This document shows positions 28,096 through 35,004 of a stretch of DNA of 36,362 nt, piece by piece. Both the position numbers and the translations under genes were made by a program. The stretch's first letter is position 1; the number at the start of each line of letters is the position of its first letter. Source of the DNA: Omnitrophica bacterium RIFCSPLOWO2_01_FULL_45_10b. Its GTDB lineage: Bacteria > Omnitrophota > Omnitrophia > Omnitrophales > Danuiimicrobiaceae. The notes under the pieces are model-generated. The model did not search any database, was not told the DNA's origin, and saw only the letters and a list, made by a program, of their open reading frames with translations. The stretch is taken from assembly GCA_001804205.1 (NCBI GenBank), contig MHFM01000009.1, forward strand, positions 61,588-97,949. Reading direction: 5' to 3'.

Positions 28096-29928
28096 ATGGC
28101 AGAAGTTCCTGAACTTGACTATAGTTCCGGAGTGTTTCAATCTGAAGAAGAAGCTGACGCATATAACTTGCAGCTTTTGTGGAAAGCGGTTCAAAACAAG
28201 CGCGGGATCATTGTTACGATTACAGGCATTGCGTTCGTTTTTTCACTGCTTTACGCGTTACACCTTCCGACTGTCTACACGGCACGCACCAAGATTTTTA
28301 TTGAAGGCGGCAAAGAATCCGCCTTTCAAAATCCGGAAATGATGGAATCGCCTGCCGCAAATCCTCTTCCCACTTATTTCCAAACCAGAGCCGAGATGCT
28401 TAAGAGCCATCATATTTTGGAACAAGCGGCTAAAGAATTAAATCTTGTGGAGCATTATCAAAAAGTAAATAAACGCATTAAAACCAACGAAGAAGCCGCC
28501 GATCTTTTAGGGGACGATAAAACCAACGTCAAACTCTTAAAAGGGACACAAATTGTGCAGCTTTCCGTAACCGATACCGATCCGCAATGGGCCGCGAAAA
28601 TAGCGGATGGCATTTCCGATACGTTTATCAAAGAGTCTTGGCGGGAACGCCTTTTTATTTCGGAGCAGATCCTAGAATGGTTTCCCAAAGAAGGGGAAAC
28701 CCTTCAGAAAAGCAGCGGCATTAACCAGCTGAGGCAATTAGATAAAGAAGGCGCTATTACGTCACTTCCAAGCGTGGCGAAGGACCCCGTGATCAATAGC
28801 ATTAAAGAAGAACGAATCAAAGTAGATGCCATGATGAGGGAACTTTCAAAACGGTATACGTCCGAACATCCCAAAATAAAAGAGCTGCAAGCCCGGGCTG
28901 ATTATCTGGAAAGCGAGATGAAATCCCAGATTCAAAAGATTGTTTCGGGGCTTAAATCGGGACTGTCCGGTGAATTCAGCGCGAGCAATATGAAGGTCAT
29001 TGAACGGGCTGAAATACCGACAAAGCCGTCCGGCCCTAAGCGCTTGGTAATGGTTTCACTCAGCACCCTCATCGCTTTATTTTTGAGCATTGTTCTTGCT
29101 GTCCAATTGAACAATCTAGACCTAAACATTAAGGCCGAAGAAGATGTGCGCCAAATCCCGATGCCATTTTTAGGTTATTTGCCTCAGCTTGATACATTGG
29201 CAGGAGATACGAAGAGCGATAGGCGCGAGAATTTATTGGAACACGTTCTTACCGACATGAGGCTGATGGATGACATTACCAATATCCGCGCCGCCGTGCT
29301 TTTTTCAATGCCGGCTGACCGAAGCAAGCTCTTAATGTTCACCAGCACGATTCCTGAGGAGGGCAAAACGACCGTAGCATCTCTTTTCGGGATGTCTTTG
29401 GCCCACGGCGGTGAAAAAGTGCTTCTGATTGATGCGGATATGCGCAAGCCCGCTTTACATCAAATATTCGGGCTTGAAAATAAGATTGGCTTAAGCCATT
29501 GCCTTGTCGGAACTGCAAAACCCCAGGAAGCCATTCAGAAAATCGATAAGATTCCGGGGCTTTCCATTATGACCGCAGGGGTAACACCACCTAATCCAGC
29601 GGCGCTTTTAGGCTCAAGCATGTTGGAGCGTTTGATTCAGGAGCTTGAACCTCATTACCGGCGTATTGTTTTTGATGGCCCTCCAGGGCTCCACATTATC
29701 GACAGCCTTCTTCTTTCCGCCAAAGTCCACGGGACGATTTTGATATTTGGCTTTGGAAAAATTCACCGTAATATCGCGAAAAAAATGAAAGAAAGGATTC
29801 TTTCGGCCAAAGGTACGCTGATCGGCGCCGCCATTAACGGCACTGATTATAAGAAGTTAGATTACGCTTCCTACACCTATTATCAGAAATACAGCAAATA
29901 CTACGGCGTCTCCAAAGCAGGCGATTAA
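28096..29928 (+). CDS. Polysaccharide co-polymerase / BY-kinase fusion (Wzc-like, GNVR type)
   Basis: A 610-residue inner-membrane protein with AGGAG 5 bases before ATG. Wzz domain with TM1 (about 36-55), a periplasmic coiled region, then the Pro-rich AEIPTKPSGPKR and TM2 (about 317-337). The cytoplasmic tyrosine kinase has STIPEEGKTT (Walker A, 417-426), DADMRKP (Walker A', 446-452) and DGPP (Walker B, from 527). The C-terminus is a Tyr cluster (YASYTYYQKYSKYYG), the autophosphorylation tail. It controls polymer length and export in Wzy-dependent systems. A strong terminator follows, so it probably closes this transcription unit. Confidence 0.92.
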   Translation: MAEVPELDYSSGVFQSEEEADAYNLQLLWKAVQNKRGIIVTITGIAFVFSLLYALHLPTVYTARTKIFIEGGKESAFQNPEMMESPAANPLPTYFQTRAEMLKSHHILEQAAKELNLVEHYQKVNKRIKTNEEAADLLGDDKTNVKLLKGTQIVQLSVTDTDPQWAAKIADGISDTFIKESWRERLFISEQILEWFPKEGETLQKSSGINQLRQLDKEGAITSLPSVAKDPVINSIKEERIKVDAMMRELSKRYTSEHPKIKELQARADYLESEMKSQIQKIVSGLKSGLSGEFSASNMKVIERAEIPTKPSGPKRLVMVSLSTLIALFLSIVLAVQLNNLDLNIKAEEDVRQIPMPFLGYLPQLDTLAGDTKSDRRENLLEHVLTDMRLMDDITNIRAAVLFSMPADRSKLLMFTSTIPEEGKTTVASLFGMSLAHGGEKVLLIDADMRKPALHQIFGLENKIGLSHCLVGTAKPQEAIQKIDKIPGLSIMTAGVTPPNPAALLGSSMLERLIQELEPHYRRIVFDGPPGLHIIDSLLLSAKVHGTILIFGFGKIHRNIAKKMKERILSAKGTLIGAAINGTDYKKLDYASYTYYQKYSKYYGVSKAGD

Positions 29929-29962
29929 AAACCGTCTGGTTTAAGGTGTCATCCTCAAAAAA

Positions 29963-29997
29963 GGGACAGGCAAGAAGTATTGCCTGTCCCTTTTTTT
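29963..29997 (+). terminator. Rho-independent terminator after the Wzc-like gene
   Basis: GGGACAGGCAA (29963-29973), 6-base loop, TTGCCTGTCCC (29980-29990), then seven T. Perfect 11-bp stem. Confidence 0.92.
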
Positions 29998-30138
29998 GTG
30001 TGATAATTTGTCAGAGGAAGCGGCTTGAGCACCGAAAATCGAGTGGCAGGAAAACACTCAAGTATGATATAAGTCTACAATAAACAAGGGGTTAGAAAGT
30101 ACTCAATTTTTACTCAAAAAAGCCGAAAAATAACAAGG

Positions 30139-30168
30139 TTGACGAGAAGGCAGTTTAACAGCTATACT
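30139..30168 (+). promoter_or_regulatory. Strong sigma70 promoter upstream of an attenuator
   Basis: TTGACG (30139-30144), 18 bases, TATACT (30163-30168); five of six matches in each box. The predicted start is about 30175. It should transcribe the hairpin leader 30181-30238 and, if read through, the rest of the cluster. Confidence 0.72.
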
Positions 30169-30180
30169 TTCACATCATCT

Positions 30181-30238
30181 CAGCGGGACCGCGTGTTCCG
30201 CTGGCCCCGGATTCCTGTGAATCCGGGATTTTTATTTT
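30181..30238 (+). terminator. Two-hairpin leader ending in an intrinsic terminator (attenuator or small RNA end)
   Basis: Hairpin 1: CAGCGGGAC / GTTCCGCTG (30181-30203). Hairpin 2: CCCGGATTC-CTGT-GAATCCGGG (30206-30227) followed by ATTTTTATTTT (30228-30238). It begins only about 6 bases after the predicted transcription start, so most transcripts would stop at about 60 nt. Either a small RNA or an attenuator for genes downstream. Confidence 0.7.
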
Positions 30239-30249
30239 AGGGGACTTTT

Positions 30250-30360
30250 ATGGCGCGTGGGCATATGAAGCCGAAAGTTAAACATCTGGAAAGCTGTCAG
30301 TTAGAAGACAAGGTTCAGGTTGATAATCTTGTATTAACAAGGCCATCTTCTTGGCGTTGA
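30250..30360 (+). CDS. Possible 36-residue peptide after the attenuator
   Basis: ATG 30250, preceded by AGGGGA (30239-30244, spacing 5), opens a 36-codon frame: MARGHMKPKVKHLESCQL... to TGA 30358-30360. It is basic and without similarity that I recognise. The position behind a strong promoter, attenuator and good Shine-Dalgarno favours translation, but the frame is short. It could be the damaged start of a lost gene, since the following sequence reads for about 25 more codons in another frame. Confidence 0.3.
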   Translation: MARGHMKPKVKHLESCQLEDKVQVDNLVLTRPSSWR

Positions 30361-30820
30361 CCTTGTGACCAATTCGTGGCCAAAGCCCGTGACCCCATTT
30401 TGCCAAGATTCAGATCCTTATGAGAACAATAGGGAATCGGCCAGCCCGTAAGAAGGTGCCTCATCCGCGAGTTCGGAAAAAGCGGTGCGTCCCCCCCCGA
30501 TAAGTATTACACTGCCCCCAAAAAAGGCGATTAAAAACTGTCATTCTGAGCCCTTCGCCGCCTGTCATCCTGAACGAAGTGAAGGATCTAATCTACAAGT
30601 AGATTCTTCGGGCTGCGCCCTCAGAATGACAAAGGTTTTTTTGATCCATCACCACTGGTCCACCCCCCATCTTTCTTCAACCTTGAATTAAGTCCCAAAA
30701 TTAGGAGAGGAATCCCAACTTTCGTATTGCGGTGTTTGCAACCGAATAGGGGGGGTGGTAAAGTTCATTATGAGTGTTCGGAAGATTGAACACCGAAGCA
30801 GTACCTTGGAGGCAGTACAA
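30361..30820. other. 460-bp stretch without a recognised gene
   Basis: It holds a run of eight C at 30491-30498, a 17-base near-copy (30525-30541) of the Wzc-like gene's 3' end, the palindromic repeat 30540-30630, and a CCACCCCCCA...GGGGGGTGG inverted pair about 90 bp apart (about 30660-30758). No promoter for the next gene is obvious. GGAGG at 30808-30812 serves the CDS at 30821. Confidence 0.5.
30540..30630. repeat. 91-bp GTCATTCTGAG...CTCAGAATGAC palindromic repeat
   Basis: Perfect 11-bp terminal inverted repeats (30540-30550 / 30620-30630). The interior carries a further TGTCATCCTGAACGAAGTGAA and AGATTCTTCGGGCTGCGCCC. It is the clearest member of the GTCAT/ATGAC group in the window. Confidence 0.75.
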
Positions 30821-31591
30821 ATGAAAAACATCAATTTGAAGACAACGGCATTATTCATGAATGGGGCGCAATACTTGGGCGTCATCGCTGTTTTAGCCCT
30901 CGTGTTTGCAATATTAACCCCTTCTCTTTATGCGGCACCAAAGACCCCGAAGCAGCTAAAAGAGGACGAGGAAAAGAATAAAAATAGAATATATGCAGTA
31001 GGCGTTGATCCTAGTAAGGGACTTCCTAGTTCGACTGTTAAGAAGGGTGCGGCGCCCGTGGTAAAAATGGACCCCCTTCCTGGAGATCCATTTGAAGGTA
31101 AAGGCATTCCAGTAGATGAAAATGGCAAACCAGTAGACAATCCAACCATTGGGGCGGACACCATTGATCCTTTTAACCCGGTGAAGGATGATGGTTCTAA
31201 TGATGGTACTCTGGCTTATGATTTGGATGCTGCAGGTAAAGGTTACAACTCTGATTACCCCGTGATAGGCGGAGATTATTACTCCTCCGATAATTTTTGG
31301 AGTGATCTAGGGAGTACGTTCGATGCTTTTTCTTATGACCCAGATTTGTTCGGTGGAGTGGACGATGGCCTCTATGGTTTCGACTTCGGTGATTTAGGTG
31401 ATGATGCCGTTGCCGACAACCCTTTTGGTTTAGACCCTGTTGATGAAGACCTCAATTTCGGCAACATTAATGACAGTTTCACAAATTTTATGAGTGGGTT
31501 CATATTATCCGGCATCGATTTTACATTGCCCACCGTAATGCCGCCGGGTTACGATGATAAGACTCCGGATTTGTCGGGGGATCCGGGGTAG
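30821..31591 (+). CDS. Secreted Asp/Gly-rich acidic protein of unknown function
   Basis: A 256-residue protein not recognised as a known family. N-terminal signal or anchor with hydrophobic core YLGVIAVLALVFAILTPSLYA, likely cut at LYA-AP. A short Lys/Glu-rich part (KTPKQLKEDEEKNKN) follows, then a Pro/Asp/Gly-rich region. From about residue 115 it is strongly acidic, with repeated DP, DDG and FGD patterns (DPDLFGGVDDGLYGFDFGDLGDD). Cysteine is absent. Such composition suggests calcium binding or an extended surface/matrix protein. ATG 30821 has GGAGG 8 bases upstream and is preferred over a longer frame from 30755. It lies between the BY-kinase and Wzy-like genes, so a role with the polysaccharide is plausible but unproven. 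Confidence 0.65.
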   Translation: MKNINLKTTALFMNGAQYLGVIAVLALVFAILTPSLYAAPKTPKQLKEDEEKNKNRIYAVGVDPSKGLPSSTVKKGAAPVVKMDPLPGDPFEGKGIPVDENGKPVDNPTIGADTIDPFNPVKDDGSNDGTLAYDLDAAGKGYNSDYPVIGGDYYSSDNFWSDLGSTFDAFSYDPDLFGGVDDGLYGFDFGDLGDDAVADNPFGLDPVDEDLNFGNINDSFTNFMSGFILSGIDFTLPTVMPPGYDDKTPDLSGDPG

Positions 31592-31658
31592 GAGATTTAA
31601 ATTACCGATCTTTTAACAAGGAACAACGCTTTTTCCTGAACATTGAAGGATAGACCCA

Positions 31659-33689
31659 ATGTCGAAGACGGTCATTGCAAAAATATCCTTCAATCTTCAG
31701 TGGCTCGTCATTGTCTTCATTCTTTTCATTTCCACTTTTACCTTCGGCGGAACTTCAGTTCACTCCATTTATTGGACCCGCCTCTTCATTGCTTTTAGCC
31801 TCATTCTTCAAGCCCTTCTGTTCTTATCGGAGGACCATTATTTTAGCGATTTCCAGCCTGTCATTTGCCTCCCTCTTTTTTTCTACGCTGCTTTCCTCGC
31901 TTTGGTTTATGTTCAGGCTTCCTTCGGTTTGCGCCTATTTCGAGATTCAAGAATAGGCAGTATCAATTCCTATGTTACGTATAACTCGTTTATTCAGTTG
32001 GTTATTTATCTTTTGTTCTTTTTGATATGCGTCAAAACAGTGGCAAAACGTGAGGCGGCGGTGCGGATCAGCTCTTGGGTCGTGATATTTGCTTTGGGGA
32101 TTACCGCATGGGGTTTGATTCAAAATGTTATGGTTGACAGAGCCGTAATTAAAGAGCTTATCCTAACGGCTCGCAGCTTATGGTTCGGCCCATTTGTGAA
32201 TCAAAATAATTTGGGAGGATTTCTCGGGCTTAGCTTTCCTTTATTTTTAGGTTTGATGCAATACCGCTGGCATCGATTTAAAAGGAAATCGGCCGGAGAC
32301 CTTCAGGAAAAAGCCGTTTGGGTTAAATGGGCAGCGTTTGTCAATACGGGCACCGGTTTTTTACTTTTATTGGCTATTTTAGCTCTCGTCGCATGTTTTT
32401 TTACAGGGGCGAGGATGTCTGCCTTTGTCCTTTTGTTTTGCTGCATTGTTTATTTTTCAGTCTCCAGTTTCCGGAAACGCAATATCAAGATTTATTTATT
32501 GCTCCTCGCGATTTTGCTTTCGTCTTTTCTCTTCATTCGATGGCTTGGCTATGACAAAACAGCGGCTCAATTCAGCGCAAAGCAATTGCAAAGCACTTTT
32601 GACGTACGCATGGCCATTGCCAAGGAATCCCTTCAGATTTTTTATAGGTTTCCGCTTTTTGGAACCGGCTTGGATACGTATCGATTTATCGCGGGAAAGG
32701 TAACTGCCCCTGGTATCTGGGACTACAGTGTTGTTCCGCATGTTTACAACGATTATGTGGAATTATTGACGGAAGCAGGAATCGCTGGGTTCTTTTTATT
32801 TTTCGCCGCTATTTTTTCACTTCTGCTCATCGCCTTATTCCAAAGGGCTAAAAATCCTTCTTCCTGGAGCCGCACGATCACTTATCAAGCCATCATTTCA
32901 ATGTTGGGAATCGGCATTATGGAATATGCGGATTATCATTTGAAATTTCCCGCGGTTGCTTTCATGTTCACACTCCAATTAGCCTTTTTGTTTCAATTGA
33001 GCCGTTTCAAAGAAGCTCATAGCGTGCAGCCTGAAGCTTGCGGCAGAATGAAATTTGGCAAAGCAGTCTTACGATTAATATTTCCTCTCATCTGCTTTGC
33101 CTTAAGTCTTTCCTTGGTTTTTTCCGCTACCCGTATTTATCACGCGCAACGCTTGTCGTACGCCGGTGGAAACCATTTGTTGAATTTGAAAAACGCCGTA
33201 ACCTTACAGCCTTCCAATGCCGATTTCTGGCATCAGCTCGGCGCGGAGTACGATTTGAAAGCACGGCGGTCGCAGGAGGAAGAGAAAAAGGCATTTCAAA
33301 AAGAGGCAATTGTTTGTCTGCAAAAAGCGGCGGCGCTCAATCCTACTTTCGCATATTATTGGTTTTATTTGGGCACCTTGGAATATTCAGCCGGGTTTAC
33401 CCAGGAAGGAATTGTTTCGCTTAAACGATCTCTGGTTTGGGCGCCCAACAGGCAGGTTCGGTATTCGCTTTACCTGCTTTCGGTTTATTTAAGGGAAGCG
33501 AAACGGAATGGGCCCACTCCTGAGGGAATTAAATATTTTGTGAAGGCGAAAAACCTGTACCAGTCGCTTCAGCGCTTCGAGCCTCCGCCTAAAAAAAGGG
33601 ACTACGAACACTGGATGGCCAAATATTATTACGACCAGCTCCAGCGCGCAATTCCTTATTGGGAAAACAGTCCATCCACCAAACAATAG
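31659..33689 (+). CDS. O-antigen ligase/polymerase (Wzy-like) with C-terminal TPR-like region
   Basis: A 676-residue membrane protein. About 11-12 helices span residues 10 to about 500. The conserved Wzy_C/WaaL loop is at about 335-375: FPLFGTGLDTYRF..., then VPHVYNDYVELLTEAGIAG, the usual H-NDYLE-TE-G motif. Residues about 510-650 are helical and TPR-like (LQPSNADFWHQLGAEYDLKA, LNPTFAYYWFYLGTLEYSAG, RQVRYSLYLLSVYL). The enzyme would polymerise or ligate lipid-linked repeat units on the periplasmic face. AAGGA lies about 9 bases before ATG. It precedes the flippase gene by 16 bases. Confidence 0.85.
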   Translation: MSKTVIAKISFNLQWLVIVFILFISTFTFGGTSVHSIYWTRLFIAFSLILQALLFLSEDHYFSDFQPVICLPLFFYAAFLALVYVQASFGLRLFRDSRIGSINSYVTYNSFIQLVIYLLFFLICVKTVAKREAAVRISSWVVIFALGITAWGLIQNVMVDRAVIKELILTARSLWFGPFVNQNNLGGFLGLSFPLFLGLMQYRWHRFKRKSAGDLQEKAVWVKWAAFVNTGTGFLLLLAILALVACFFTGARMSAFVLLFCCIVYFSVSSFRKRNIKIYLLLLAILLSSFLFIRWLGYDKTAAQFSAKQLQSTFDVRMAIAKESLQIFYRFPLFGTGLDTYRFIAGKVTAPGIWDYSVVPHVYNDYVELLTEAGIAGFFLFFAAIFSLLLIALFQRAKNPSSWSRTITYQAIISMLGIGIMEYADYHLKFPAVAFMFTLQLAFLFQLSRFKEAHSVQPEACGRMKFGKAVLRLIFPLICFALSLSLVFSATRIYHAQRLSYAGGNHLLNLKNAVTLQPSNADFWHQLGAEYDLKARRSQEEEKKAFQKEAIVCLQKAAALNPTFAYYWFYLGTLEYSAGFTQEGIVSLKRSLVWAPNRQVRYSLYLLSVYLREAKRNGPTPEGIKYFVKAKNLYQSLQRFEPPPKKRDYEHWMAKYYYDQLQRAIPYWENSPSTKQ

Positions 33690-33705
33690 GATTTATCGGC
33701 AAACA

Positions 33706-35004
33706 ATGTTCTCGGAATTTACATTAAAACGTGTCTTGAAATGGCTTCACAAAGGAGGCTTCGCCGTCCTGGATCAAGGGCTTTTTGCAGGCTCTAATTT
33801 TTTGGCCAGCATCCTCTTAGCCCGATGGCTTCCGGCCGCTGAGTATGGGGCGTTTGTGGTGGCGTATTCTATTTTTTTGCTTCTCGGAGTTTTTCATACA
33901 GCAATTTTGACTGAGCCAATGCTTGTCTTTGGCTCTGGGAAGTATAGTAGCAAGTTCCAAAGCTATCTGGGATGCCTTTTGTATGGTCATTTGGTGCTTG
34001 CGCTTACCATAAGTTTAATCATGGCAATCACCGCAATTATCTTTGCTCACTTTGGTTCTCGCTTGCTTGCGAATGCCTTTTTCGGCTTGACGGTTGCGAG
34101 CCCTTTCATCCTTCTGCTTTGGATTTTACGGCGGGTTTATTATGTTGAATTCAAACCGCATTTGGCAGCTCTAGGGGGTATCCTTTATGTGGTATTGATG
34201 TCTTTTGGAATGTATGTGCTTTATCACATGGAATTGCTCTCATCCTTTTCCGGATTTTGTGTTATGGGGCTTGCAAGCGTGTTGGTCAGTGTATGTTTCT
34301 TATGGTTTTTGCGTCCTGATTTACGTCTTAGCAAGAGTCGAGCCGTATTTCATTCTGTTGCAATGAATCACTGGAACTACGGCAAGTGGTCTTCTGCCAC
34401 AGCTCTTCTTATGTGGCTTCCAGGCAATATTTATTACACCCTCTTACCAATTTGGACGGGGCTTGAAGGGAGCGCCGCTTTGCGGGCAACAATGAACCTT
34501 GTCATGCCGATTTTGCAGGCCAATACGTCAATAGCAATCCTTTTAATCCCGCGCTTTGTAAAGAAGTTCAAAGCTCACGGCGTAAAAAGTCTTCATCGGT
34601 TCGTTCTCCTCACCTTTGTCCCATTTATTGGAGGCCCCTTGTTCTATTGGATATTTATTGTTTTATTTGGCGAAAGAATAATGAGTTTGCTTTATGGAGC
34701 TAAATACCTTGGGCATAGCAATTTGTTGACCCTCCTTAGTCTAATTCCACTCTCTGCAGGTTTTATATCTGTTTTCAGCACGGCTCTGCGTGCAATGGAG
34801 CGGCCTGATCGCATTGTTTTATGCTACCTCTTTTCAAGTGTTGCAACTTTAGTTTTAGGATTTTGGTTGGTTTCCACTCAAAAGGAAATGGGAGCGACGA
34901 TAGGTTTGCTGGGGTCTTCAATTGTTACCGCGTTTGCAATGGGTCGAGCTTATTTTAAAGCAATTTATCAACCAAGGAAAATAAGCTATGGCATGTCTGC
35001 GTGA
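33706..35004 (+). CDS. Polysaccharide flippase (Wzx-like, MATE/MOP superfamily)
   Basis: A 432-residue protein with about 12 membrane helices. The N-terminus FAVLDQGLFAGSNFLASILLARWLPAAEYGAF is the typical Polysacc_synt start (gain-of-loop, LAR.L...YG.F). RATMNLVMPILQANTSIAILLIPRFV and LLYGAKYLGHSNLLTLLSLIPLSAGFISVFSTALRAMERP are mid-domain signatures. It should flip undecaprenyl-linked repeat units to the periplasm for the Wzy-like enzyme upstream. The last 17 bases overlap the next gene. Confidence 0.88.
   Translation: MFSEFTLKRVLKWLHKGGFAVLDQGLFAGSNFLASILLARWLPAAEYGAFVVAYSIFLLLGVFHTAILTEPMLVFGSGKYSSKFQSYLGCLLYGHLVLALTISLIMAITAIIFAHFGSRLLANAFFGLTVASPFILLLWILRRVYYVEFKPHLAALGGILYVVLMSFGMYVLYHMELLSSFSGFCVMGLASVLVSVCFLWFLRPDLRLSKSRAVFHSVAMNHWNYGKWSSATALLMWLPGNIYYTLLPIWTGLEGSAALRATMNLVMPILQANTSIAILLIPRFVKKFKAHGVKSLHRFVLLTFVPFIGGPLFYWIFIVLFGERIMSLLYGAKYLGHSNLLTLLSLIPLSAGFISVFSTALRAMERPDRIVLCYLFSSVATLVLGFWLVSTQKEMGATIGLLGSSIVTAFAMGRAYFKAIYQPRKISYGMSA

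Noticed and set aside
31675..32703. Short plus-strand frames within the Wzy-like gene
   Set aside because: Hydrophobic out-of-frame readings of the membrane-protein gene; the long frame has clear family motifs.
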